Shown here: positions 47,175 through 54,579 of the stretch, one piece after another
How the letters are laid out: every line of letters begins with the position of its first letter
How positions within the stretch are numbered: position 1 is the first letter of the stretch
The notes under the pieces: model-generated
What the model saw: the letters and a program-made list of their open reading frames with translations, nothing else
Databases searched by the model: none
What the model was told of the DNA's origin: nothing
Position numbers and translations under genes: made by a program
Assembly: GCF_016862895.1 (NCBI RefSeq)
Contig: NZ_BONV01000008.1
Coordinates: 62,001-126,000, forward strand
Length of the DNA: 64,000 nucleotides
Origin: Planotetraspora kaengkrachanensis
GTDB taxonomy: Bacteria; Actinomycetota; Actinomycetes; Streptosporangiales; Streptosporangiaceae
Direction of reading: 5' to 3'

Positions 47175-47190
47175 TTGAACCCCGATTCAG
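47175..47190 (+). promoter_or_regulatory. Second copy of the TetR operator, before the kinase gene
   Basis: TTGAACCCCGATTCAG matches the 46405 palindrome at 12 of 16 positions and keeps both half-site ends (TTGAA and GATTCA). It lies nine bases before GTG 47199 and overlaps the ribosome site AGGAG, so bound protein would block the kinase-SIS pair. Confidence 0.5.
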
Positions 47191-47198
47191 GAGATCCC

Positions 47199-48284
47199 GT
47201 GGAACACTCGCCGTGGCCGGTCGTCGAGCGGGGGCCGGACGGCACGATCACGCTCGCGGCGGGTGCCGGAGTCACCGAGTCGGTGGTGCGCGACCTGGCG
47301 AACGGCGCGGCCCCTCCGCCGCCTTTCACCGTCCGGACGCTCGCGCCGCTGCCCGCCGTGCCTCCCGGCGAACGGGCGATCACCGTCGACCAGACCAACC
47401 ACTCGGTCATCGCGGGTGAGGCCGTGGTGGTCAAGTGGTTCCCCGCCCCCTCCCGGGCGCCGCATCCCGCTCCCGCCGTGCTCGCCCATCTCGCGGGCTT
47501 CGCCAGCGTGGCCGCGCCGTACGCCGTGATCTTCTGGGAGGACGCGCTGGTCGCCCTGGTCACGGCGTATCTGCCCGGCTCACGGGACGGATGGGAGTGG
47601 TGCGTGGACGAGGCGGCCGCCGGCCGCACCGGTTTCGCGTCCGACCTCGGACGGCTGGCGGCCGAACTGCACGCGGCGACCGCGGCTCCGTCGGCGACCT
47701 TCCCCGATCCCGTACGGCTCCCGCCCCGGCCCGACTTCGCGGCACGGGCCGAGGGAGCGTTGCGCGAGGCCCTGTCGCTCACCGACGGGGACGACGGCGA
47801 CTGGCTGGCGCGTCACGCCGGCGAGTTGCGTGCCGAGTTGGCCCCGCTCGCCGGCGCGGGCCGTACGCCGCTGATCCACATCCACGGCGACCTGCACGTC
47901 GGGCAGGTCCTCCAGTGGCGGGGCGGCTACGCGGTGGTCGACTTCGACGGCAACCCGACGGTGGCGGAGGCGGAGGCGTTCCAGCCCGCGGCGCGCGATC
48001 TGGCGCAGTTGCTGACCAGCCTCGACCATGTCGGCCAGGTGACGGTGCTGCGCAGGTCGGCGGATCCCGCGGCCACGGCGGCCTGGGTGAGGTCCGCCAG
48101 GAGCGAGACGCGGACGGCCTACGAGAACGGCCTCGCGGACGCGGGCCGGGCGGACCTGCTCGACCGGTCGCTGCTCAGGCCGTTCGAGGTCGAGCAGGAA
48201 TGCCGCGAGCTGATCTACGCGGCCCGGCACCTGCCGCGCTGGCGGTACGCCCCCATGGGCGTGCTGCGCGGGTGGTTCGCGTGA
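47199..48284 (+). CDS. Glucosamine-kinase-like phosphotransferase (maltokinase/APH fold)
   Basis: 361 residues from GTG 47199, with AGGAG six bases upstream. The kinase core has a catalytic loop IHIHGDLHVGQVLQW (about 226-240) and the metal site VVDFDGNP (about 246-253). This arrangement is that of maltokinases and of the actinobacterial glucosamine kinases. An N-terminal cap domain of about 80 residues is present. The following SIS-domain gene and the amino-sugar locus nearby make glucosamine or a related amino sugar a sensible substrate; unproven. Confidence 0.78.
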   Translation: MEHSPWPVVERGPDGTITLAAGAGVTESVVRDLANGAAPPPPFTVRTLAPLPAVPPGERAITVDQTNHSVIAGEAVVVKWFPAPSRAPHPAPAVLAHLAGFASVAAPYAVIFWEDALVALVTAYLPGSRDGWEWCVDEAAAGRTGFASDLGRLAAELHAATAAPSATFPDPVRLPPRPDFAARAEGALREALSLTDGDDGDWLARHAGELRAELAPLAGAGRTPLIHIHGDLHVGQVLQWRGGYAVVDFDGNPTVAEAEAFQPAARDLAQLLTSLDHVGQVTVLRRSADPAATAAWVRSARSETRTAYENGLADAGRADLLDRSLLRPFEVEQECRELIYAARHLPRWRYAPMGVLRGWFA

Positions 48285-48302
48285 TCACGACGAGGAGCGG
48301 AT

Positions 48303-49250
48303 GTGGACGCTGAGCGGTTCTTGGCCGATCTCGAGGCCAAGCCGGAGGCGCTGGGCAGGCTGGCCGACCTCCTCGACGCCGCGGATCCGTTCAGCGGGCT
48401 GCCGGACGGCTTCGACCGGATCGTCTTCCTGGGAATGGGCAGCTCGCGGTACGCGGCGGGAGTGGCCGCGCAGAGGCTGCGCGCCGCCGGGGTCGACGCC
48501 GTCGCCGAGTACGCGTCAGCGTCGGCAGGAGCCCTCCCGGGACCGCGGACCGTGGCGGTCGTGATCTCGGCGTCGGGCGGCAGCCGGGAGACCCTCGACG
48601 CGCTGTCCCGCCACGCGGGGAGGTCGTTCGTCGTCGCGATGACCAACCGGCCCGGGTCCCCGGTCACGGAGGGCGCCGACCTCGTGGTGCACATGGCCGC
48701 CGGCGACGAGGCGGGCGGTGTCGCCTGCCGGACGTTCCAGCACACCGTGGCCCTCCTGCTCGCCATGACGGGCCGGGCAGGGGTCCCCGCTCTGGTGCGC
48801 AGGGCGGCCGAAGCCACCGCGGACCTGCTCGACCGGCGGGGCGACTGGCTGGACGAGGCCGCCCGTCTGCTTGACGGCCCGCACGGGGTGTACACCGTCG
48901 CCCCCGCCGAACGGCTGTCGTCCGCCGAGCAGTCGGCGCTCATGTTCCGGGAGGGGCCGCGCCGTCAGGCGGACGCCTGCGAGACGGGCGATTGGGCGCA
49001 CGTGGACGTCTATCTGACCAAGACCTACGACTACCGGGCCATCGTGTTCCCTGGGTCGCGTTACGACGAGCAGGCGATGGAGTGGGTGCGCGAGCGGGGG
49101 TCGGCCGTCCTCACCGTGGGCGGGGATCTCGCCGGTCAGGCAGGCTCCGTCCGCTACCTTCACGACGACGATCGCGACGTGGCCCTGCTCACCGAGCCCC
49201 TGGTGGCCGAACTCGTGGCGGCGTCCTACTGGCGTGCGGCGCAGGCCTGA
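48303..49250 (+). CDS. SIS-domain sugar-phosphate isomerase/deaminase-like protein
   Basis: 315 residues from GTG 48303 after GAGGAGCG. Two SIS domains are apparent: FLGMGSSRYAAGVAAQRLR (about 43-61), then VVISASGGSRETLDALS (about 82-98), matching the isomerase half of GlmS and AgaS-like proteins. It would act on the sugar phosphate made by the preceding kinase, for example a GlcN-6-P deaminase/isomerase. The glutaminase domain of GlmS is absent. The 18-base gap implies one transcript. Confidence 0.85.
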   Translation: MDAERFLADLEAKPEALGRLADLLDAADPFSGLPDGFDRIVFLGMGSSRYAAGVAAQRLRAAGVDAVAEYASASAGALPGPRTVAVVISASGGSRETLDALSRHAGRSFVVAMTNRPGSPVTEGADLVVHMAAGDEAGGVACRTFQHTVALLLAMTGRAGVPALVRRAAEATADLLDRRGDWLDEAARLLDGPHGVYTVAPAERLSSAEQSALMFREGPRRQADACETGDWAHVDVYLTKTYDYRAIVFPGSRYDEQAMEWVRERGSAVLTVGGDLAGQAGSVRYLHDDDRDVALLTEPLVAELVAASYWRAAQA

Positions 49251-49302
49251 GCCGGGGAGCCGGCGGCCTTCTGGCGCAGGCCCCGCCCGGGGAGGGCGCA
49301 GG

Positions 49303-49536
49303 TCAGCGCCAGCCTAAGAGGGAGGCCGCGCCGTCGGGGACGTAGCCGTCGGATCCGGCCTCGCCTATCCACAGGATGTCGTCGTAATCGGCGAGCGGGC
49401 CGACCGTGTAGCCCATGGGCATGCGCGGCTGGATGGCGAATCTCACCTCGAGATCAGAGTCGTACCGTTCCAGCGCCTCGATGAGATCCCCCACGGTGTG
49501 GATGCCCTGCGTCTTTCCACGCCTGTGCCTGCCCAT
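49303..49536 (-). CDS. Small acidic protein of unknown function, 77 residues
   Basis: ATG 49536 has GGAGAACCC upstream. After a short basic start (MGRHRRGKTQG) the product has a helix VGDLIEALERYDSDLEVRFA and a strand-rich remainder (YTVGPLADYDDILWIGEAG). This looks like a compact conserved actinobacterial protein, but I cannot name a family. It is alone, on the strand opposite to its neighbours. Confidence 0.7.
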   Translation of the reverse strand: MGRHRRGKTQGIHTVGDLIEALERYDSDLEVRFAIQPRMPMGYTVGPLADYDDILWIGEAGSDGYVPDGAASLLGWR

Positions 49537-49680
49537 GGGTTCTCCGCGCGTTTCTCCGGTGCCCCGATCGGCCGGTGCCCGGAACGACCGGTGCTCAGAT
49601 CAAGGGGTAGACGGAGCGTAGCCCATCGGCCGTGAGAGTGACCATGATTACCGGAGGCCCGGCGGCCACTCCCCACACAG

Positions 49681-49708
49681 ACTGGATAGTCTGACTATCC
49701 AGTAGGAT
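49681..49708 (+). promoter_or_regulatory. MerR operator and -10 box
   Basis: ACTGGATAGT (49681-49690) and ACTATCCAGT (49694-49703) form a perfect palindrome around CTG. TAGGAT (49703-49708) abuts it as -10, six bases before ATG 49715, giving a leaderless message. The layout is classic for autoregulation by the MerR protein it precedes. Confidence 0.78.
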
Positions 49709-49714
49709 CGCCCC

Positions 49715-50347
49715 ATGCGGATCTCCCAGTTGAGCGCGGAATCCGGGGTTCCCATCCCGACGATCAAGTACTACCTGCGGGAGGGACTCCTCCCGCAGGG
49801 CGAGCAGACGTCGGCGACCCGTGCGGAGTACGGCCCCGCCCACCTGCGCAGACTGCGCCTCATCCGCGCGCTCCTCGAGGTGGGACGCGTTCCCGTCGCG
49901 GCGATACGCACGGTGATCGAGGCGGTCGAGGACGAGCGGACCGACGTTCACACCATGCTGGGGACCGCCCACTATGCGCTCGCCTCCCGGCCTGAACCGC
50001 TCGCCGGCGACGAGGAGTGGGCGCGGGCCCGCGAGGACGTCGACCGGTTGATCGCGGATCTCGGATGGGGGGTCGGCCCGCTCGCACCCGGCCGCGACGA
50101 GCTCGCGCAGACACTCGTCACCCTCGCGCGCCTGGGCATGCCGGCCACCCACGCCGACCTGCTCGTCTACGCCCAGACGGCCATGAACCTGGCCCGCGAC
50201 CACGAGATGGGCAAGATCCCCTTCGACGGGCCGCGGGACGCCGCGGTGGAGACACTGGTGATCTGCACCGTCATGTACGGCAAGGCCCTCGACGTCTTCC
50301 GCCGCCTCGCACAGGAGTCGGAGTCCGCCAGAATCCTGGGGGCGTGA
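49715..50347 (+). CDS. MerR-family transcription regulator
   Basis: 210 residues. The N-terminal winged helix is typical (RISQLSAESGVPIPTIKYYLREGLLP, in two parts 2-27), followed by the RLRLIRALLEVGRVPVAAI segment and a long helical C-terminal domain without Cys metal ligands, so it is not a metal sensor of the usual type. It probably binds a hydrophobic ligand or oligomerises. It starts six bases after a -10 box and has its own palindrome. The stop nearly touches that of the converging TetR gene. Confidence 0.9.
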   Translation: MRISQLSAESGVPIPTIKYYLREGLLPQGEQTSATRAEYGPAHLRRLRLIRALLEVGRVPVAAIRTVIEAVEDERTDVHTMLGTAHYALASRPEPLAGDEEWARAREDVDRLIADLGWGVGPLAPGRDELAQTLVTLARLGMPATHADLLVYAQTAMNLARDHEMGKIPFDGPRDAAVETLVICTVMYGKALDVFRRLAQESESARILGA

Positions 50348-50350
50348 CGC

Positions 50351-50929
50351 CTACCTCGGGCCGAGCCCGGCCATGAGCGTCGCGACGAAGCCGGGCGCCT
50401 TGTCGTCCGGCCCGAGATCGACGAGGGCCGCGAGAACGGCCCGGTGGAAGCACGCACCCATGAGCAGCGCCGCCGCCGCGTCCGGGTCCGCGTCCGCGCC
50501 CACCCTGCCGATCTTCTGCTCGTCCCGCAGATACGTTCCCAGCATCATGATGGGCAGATGCGGGCCGCCGCCCGTCTCCGCGAGCATCGCGCGGAAGCCC
50601 TCCAGCAGGGACCTCTCCGCGAGCAGGCCCGCGCTCAACGGCAGCGACCTGCGGTAGAACGCGATGGCCGCCCGGGCGAACTCCTCCAGGTTCTCCGCCA
50701 CGGTCGCGAAGCCGACCTGGCCGCTCAGCCTGGTCACGGCGGGCGTCAGCGCCGGCATGCGCTCGAGCAGCACCGCGAGGAACAGATCCTCCTTGCGGCT
50801 GAAGTGCTTGTAGAGGAGGGCCTCGGAGCAGCCCGCGGCCCGGGCGATCTCCCGGGTGGTCGCCCGGACCAGGCCGAGCTCGTTGATGACCTGATCCGCC
50901 GCGGCGACGATGCGGTCGCGAGTGCCCAC
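50351..50929 (-). CDS. TetR-family transcription regulator
   Basis: 192 residues from GTG 50929 (MGTRDRIVAAADQVI), with GGAAG eight bases upstream. The longer start at 50965 lies inside an operator, so I reject it. The helix-turn-helix contains TTREIARAAGCSEALLYKHFSRKEDLF (about 24-50). It is divergent from an NAD-binding protein gene, and the gap holds two copies of a palindrome, the usual pattern of a local repressor of a reductase. Confidence 0.9.
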   Translation of the reverse strand: MGTRDRIVAAADQVINELGLVRATTREIARAAGCSEALLYKHFSRKEDLFLAVLLERMPALTPAVTRLSGQVGFATVAENLEEFARAAIAFYRRSLPLSAGLLAERSLLEGFRAMLAETGGGPHLPIMMLGTYLRDEQKIGRVGADADPDAAAALLMGACFHRAVLAALVDLGPDDKAPGFVATLMAGLGPR

Positions 50930-50957
50930 GTATGGCTCTTCCGGTATTGACGGGTAA

Positions 50958-50996
50958 GTGAACACTCACCACTATAGAGGTGAGTGAGTGCTCACT
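50958..50996. promoter_or_regulatory. Two TetR operators between divergent genes
   Basis: GTGAACACTCAC (50958-50969) and AGTGAGTGCTCACT (50983-50996) are related palindromes sharing the half-site GTGA/TCAC. They bracket a TATAGA/TATAGT word (about 50973-50978) that can serve as -10 in either direction. Confidence 0.72.
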
Positions 50997-51015
50997 TACT
51001 ACCACTGGAGGAACT

Positions 51016-51651
51016 GTGCGCATCATCGTCTTCGGTGCGACACGCGGCACCGGACTGCACTTCGTACGGCTCGCGCTCGCAAAGGGGCACGAGGTGGTCG
51101 CCGTCGCCAGGAGGCCGGAGGCGGTCACGGAGCGGCACCCGAACCTCTCCGTCCGCCAGGGTGACGTCCTGGCGCCGGAGACGCTCGACGTCAAGGGAGC
51201 CGACGTCGTCGTCTTCCTCGCAGGGCCGAGCGAGTCCGGCCCCACGCGGCTCTACTCACAGGGCGGCCGCAACGTCATGGACGCCATGGACGCGGTTCAG
51301 GACGGGGAGGGCGTCCGGCGGCTGGTGGTGGTGACCAACGCGCTCGGCGACCACCCGTCGGCAGGGCCGGTCCAAGGCCTGCTGACCCGGATGGCGCGGG
51401 CGACCGTGCTGCGTCACGTCCATCGTGACGCCCGCCTGCTCGAACGGGAGATCCGCGGCCGCGACCTCGACTGGACGGTGATCCAGCCACCTCGCCTGAC
51501 CGACAGGGCGGCCACGGGCGTCTACCGCACCGCCGTGGGCGACTGCGTGCGGGGCGGGCTGACCATCTCCCGGGAGGACCTCGCCCAGTATGTGCTCGCG
51601 GCCGTCACCGCGCCCGAGACGATCAGGGCGACCGTCGGGATCGCGCACTGA
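51016..51651 (+). CDS. NAD(P)-binding atypical SDR (NmrA-like)
   Basis: 211 residues from GTG 51016, with TGGAGGA upstream. It starts with the dinucleotide loop IIVFGATRGTGLHFV, has VVVFLAGPSES and VVVTNALGDH in the positions of later strands, and WTVIQPPRLTD near 155. The catalytic Tyr-x-x-x-Lys of classical SDRs is not seen, so it is the atypical group that often reduces quinones or senses NADP(H). Two TetR operators upstream imply induction by a toxic compound. Confidence 0.88.
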   Translation: MRIIVFGATRGTGLHFVRLALAKGHEVVAVARRPEAVTERHPNLSVRQGDVLAPETLDVKGADVVVFLAGPSESGPTRLYSQGGRNVMDAMDAVQDGEGVRRLVVVTNALGDHPSAGPVQGLLTRMARATVLRHVHRDARLLEREIRGRDLDWTVIQPPRLTDRAATGVYRTAVGDCVRGGLTISREDLAQYVLAAVTAPETIRATVGIAH

Positions 51652-51783
51652 ACGCCGCTGCTCCGGCGGCCGCGACCCCGCGGAGGGGCGCCAGGACTAC
51701 AACCATGCGGTGACATTATGCTCCGGTGACAATCCGCCTTTCGGATGAGACCTTGGTTCAGGGCTATCCGAAGGGGCCGCGTC

Positions 51784-53706
51784 ATGAACGCCTGGTCGGT
51801 TCCCGGATACCGGGAAGTGCGAGAGCTCGGCGCCGGTGGCGCCGGCAGGGTCGTGCTGGCGACCTACTCGACCACCGGGGCCTACGTCGCGATCAAGTAC
51901 CTGCATGACCGGCTGCGCGGTGACCCGCGTTTCCTGAGGGGATTCCGCCAGGAAGCCCGCATCATGGTCGAGCTGAACGACCCCGCCATCGTGCGGCTCT
52001 ACGAGTACGTCGAGACGCGCCACGGCGCCGCGATCGTCATGGAACTGGTCGACGGGGTGCCGCTGCGGCGGATCCTGAGCGAGCACGGCGCGACCAGCCC
52101 GGAGGCCGCGCTGGTGGTGCTCAAGGGCTCGCTGACCGGCCTGTCCCTGGCCCACGCGTCCGGCATCGTGCACCGCGACTACAAGCCGGAGAACGTGCTC
52201 GTCCAGGCCGACGGGACGAGCAAGCTGTCCGACTTCGGCATCGCCACCCCCGGCACGGAGCCCGGCGTGCCCGCCGGCACGCCTCCGTACATGGCGCCCG
52301 AGCAGTGGAACGACGGCTCGGTCAGCCCGGCCACCGACGTCTACGCCGCGACCTGCGTGTTCTTCGAGTGCCTCACCGGGCGCAGGCCGTACCGGGCCGA
52401 CCATCTCGCGGGACTGCGCCACCTGCACAAGACGGCACCGATCGCGGCGGAGGAGGTGCCGACCGCGGTCCGTGGCCTGGTGACGCAGGGCCTCGCCAAG
52501 AACCCCGCGGACCGGCCGCCGACCGCGGGAACGTTCCTCGGCGAACTGGAGGACGCCGCGGTCGCGGGCTACGGGCCCGACTGGGAGCAGCGTGGCCGAC
52601 GGCGGCTCGCGGAACTGGCCACACTCCTCGCTCTGACGTTCCCCCTGGCCAAGCCGGCCGAGCCGGTCGAGGTGGCCACGTCGGTCGCCCGCACGGTGCT
52701 GACCGGCAGGCTCCGCTCGTTCCTGCCCCGGTTCGCGCTCGGTGGCGCGGTGTTGTCCGCGCTGGTCGTCGCCGCTCTGATCGCGGCGAACCGGCAGACG
52801 CCGGTGGCCGACGACTCTCCGATCGTGCCCCCCGTGCACGCGGAGGTCGCCGGCCCGTCCGCCTCGCCTCCGGCGGCCACGCCGTCCTCCTCACCGTCGC
52901 CGTCCCGCTCTCCGTCGCCCACCGGAACCGGCGCCTCACCGGGTGACCCTCCGGCCGGCGTCCCCTCCGGCCCGGCGTCCGCCTCTCCGTCCGGGCAGCC
53001 GTCTCCGCCCGGTGCCACTCCGTCTGTCACGCCGAAACCGGCGCGGCCGGAGGTGACCCGCCTCGGCATCACCGGATTCGACGGGCAGTCGGCGACGATC
53101 CGCGTTCGTGCTGCCAACGACAAGAAGGTCACGCTGACGGTCCGCTTCCTCGAGGGCCCGGCGCCGGACGACCTCAGGCCCCTGCCCCCGCAGGTCATCC
53201 CCCTGGCGGGCGCGACCTCCTATGACACGGGGGTGCAGCAGGGTTTCCCCACCCCCGAGTGCGACACGGCCGTCTACCGCCGGGTGGAGGCCACGACCTC
53301 TCCGGCGGCACCGGGCGGCACGCGGGCGGAGTCGCTGCGCGTCATGGGGTCGCCATGTCCCTCACCCACGGTGGACAGCATCAAGATCTCCAACTGGGAC
53401 GGCACCGAGGTCGACGCCGACATCAGCACCGGCGGCACCGGTCCCGTCCGGGTGACCGTCGAGTTCAGCCGGAACGGCGAGGCCGTCGACAGGGTGACGC
53501 GCACGCTGCGCGGGCGGACGGCCTACTCCTTCAGCGCGAGCGCCGACCTCGGCCCGGCCGACTGCGCGCGGAAGGTGACGGAGTACACCGCGGTGATCAC
53601 GACCGAGCCGGGCGCCGCGAACGGCCCGCAGCGCGCGTCGATCCGCAAGGTGTGCACCCAGGAGTCCGGCCCGCCGGCCAGGGGCGAGCCCGCTCTCCCG
53701 GCGTGA
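51784..53706 (+). CDS. Membrane-anchored Ser/Thr protein kinase (PknB-like)
   Basis: 640 residues from ATG 51784 (AAGGGG upstream). The kinase domain (about 10-270) has the Gly loop ELGAGGAGRVVLA, Lys in VAIKYL, GIVHRDYKPENVLV and DFG in KLSDFGIATPG. A membrane segment (ALGGAVLSALVVAALIAA, about 320-338) leads to a Pro/Ser/Thr-rich wall-spanning stretch (about 345-435) and an extracellular beta-rich region with paired Cys instead of PASTA domains. The outer domain is probably the sensor; its ligand is unknown. Confidence 0.92.
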   Translation: MNAWSVPGYREVRELGAGGAGRVVLATYSTTGAYVAIKYLHDRLRGDPRFLRGFRQEARIMVELNDPAIVRLYEYVETRHGAAIVMELVDGVPLRRILSEHGATSPEAALVVLKGSLTGLSLAHASGIVHRDYKPENVLVQADGTSKLSDFGIATPGTEPGVPAGTPPYMAPEQWNDGSVSPATDVYAATCVFFECLTGRRPYRADHLAGLRHLHKTAPIAAEEVPTAVRGLVTQGLAKNPADRPPTAGTFLGELEDAAVAGYGPDWEQRGRRRLAELATLLALTFPLAKPAEPVEVATSVARTVLTGRLRSFLPRFALGGAVLSALVVAALIAANRQTPVADDSPIVPPVHAEVAGPSASPPAATPSSSPSPSRSPSPTGTGASPGDPPAGVPSGPASASPSGQPSPPGATPSVTPKPARPEVTRLGITGFDGQSATIRVRAANDKKVTLTVRFLEGPAPDDLRPLPPQVIPLAGATSYDTGVQQGFPTPECDTAVYRRVEATTSPAAPGGTRAESLRVMGSPCPSPTVDSIKISNWDGTEVDADISTGGTGPVRVTVEFSRNGEAVDRVTRTLRGRTAYSFSASADLGPADCARKVTEYTAVITTEPGAANGPQRASIRKVCTQESGPPARGEPALPA

Positions 53707-53730
53707 TCACGCCCGTGCGCCCGCGCCCTC

Positions 53731-54426
53731 CTACGCGGGCGGCGCCGTCCCCGTCGCTGCCGTCATCGTCGGGGGCGGCCCGTTCACCGGCGCAGGCTCC
53801 TCACCTGGCTCGGCCGGTCGAATCCACATCTCCGGGGTGATGAACAGTCCGGTCGCCTCGACCAGCGGCGTGCCGTCGGGAAGGGCGATCGAACCGTCCG
53901 CCCACGTCTTGCGCCCCTCGCCGCGGGTGACCGCGGCCGTGGCCACGACCCGCTCGCCGTACGGCACCCGCCGCTTGTAGCGGATGGTCAGCGTGCCCGT
54001 CACGCCGCCCCGGCCGGAGGCCGCCACGGCGTCTCCGAGCAGGTGATCGAGGATCAACGCGCTCACGCCGCCGTGCACCCCGGCGGGCGGCCCCTCGTGG
54101 ATGGGCCTGAAGTTCACCTCCGCGCGGGAGCCTCCCTCCGGTGGGCGCTCGACCTCCAGGGGCAGGGCGTGGGGGTTGCACGCGCCAGTGACGGCGTTGC
54201 CGAGATGCCGGAACGTTCCGTCAGGGGCGAACTCGTGCGGCAACGGGGTGTCGCGCCGGACGGCCCGGAGGCGCTCGGTGATGGCCACGAGTTCGGCGGT
54301 CACGGCCGCGATCTCGGTCTCGTCCACGTCGGTCAGCACGACCGCGTCCATCAGTTCCCTGGTCTGCTGGGACAACACCGCCAGGGCCGCCAGTTGCGCT
54401 TCCCCGTTGGCGAGTTCGATCGTCAT
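53731..54426 (-). CDS. PaaI-type hotdog thioesterase
   Basis: 231 residues. The hotdog signature is GVHGGVSALILDHLLGDAVA (about 117-136), followed by TGTLTIRYKRRVPYGERVV, as in acyl-CoA thioesterases of the PaaI group. An N-terminal helical extension of about 60 residues and a Pro-rich tail flank the domain. TAGAAT eight bases before ATG 54426 suggests a leaderless start. A perfect KstR-like palindrome covers that promoter, linking it to lipid or sterol-derived CoA metabolism by inference. Confidence 0.85.
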   Translation of the reverse strand: MTIELANGEAQLAALAVLSQQTRELMDAVVLTDVDETEIAAVTAELVAITERLRAVRRDTPLPHEFAPDGTFRHLGNAVTGACNPHALPLEVERPPEGGSRAEVNFRPIHEGPPAGVHGGVSALILDHLLGDAVAASGRGGVTGTLTIRYKRRVPYGERVVATAAVTRGEGRKTWADGSIALPDGTPLVEATGLFITPEMWIRPAEPGEEPAPVNGPPPTMTAATGTAPPA

Positions 54427-54436
54427 GGCGCCGATT

Positions 54437-54452
54437 CTAGAACATGTTCTAG
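54437..54452. promoter_or_regulatory. KstR-like palindrome CTAGAACATGTTCTAG
   Basis: A perfect 16-bp palindrome whose core TAGAACATGTTCTA fits the published KstR motif T-nn-AAC-nn-GTT-nn-A. It overlaps the -10 box of the thioesterase gene. Other acyl-CoA-responsive TetR proteins bind similar words, so the regulator is not certain. Confidence 0.65.
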
Positions 54453-54579
54453 CCCGGCTCGACCGGTTTGTTCATGTTTAGGTAAATAAATTTGACTTTG
54501 TCTAGATATAGTCCGTTTTGCGAAGGTAGCGTCCCTCGTCACCAGGATCCCCTCGCCGAACGACAGGCCCACCCTTCGC
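54453..54579 (+). promoter_or_regulatory. A/T-rich promoter region of the CHAP gene
   Basis: 54466-54515 is strikingly A/T-rich. TATAGT near 54506 is a good -10 candidate; no clear -35 is found at the proper distance. About 70 bases of leader would precede ATG 54580, which has only a weak ribosome site. Confidence 0.4.

Noticed and set aside
50930-50965. Upstream GTG start for the TetR gene at 50965
   Set aside because: It lies inside the operator/promoter region, and the start at 50929 has a better ribosome site and the usual TetR length.
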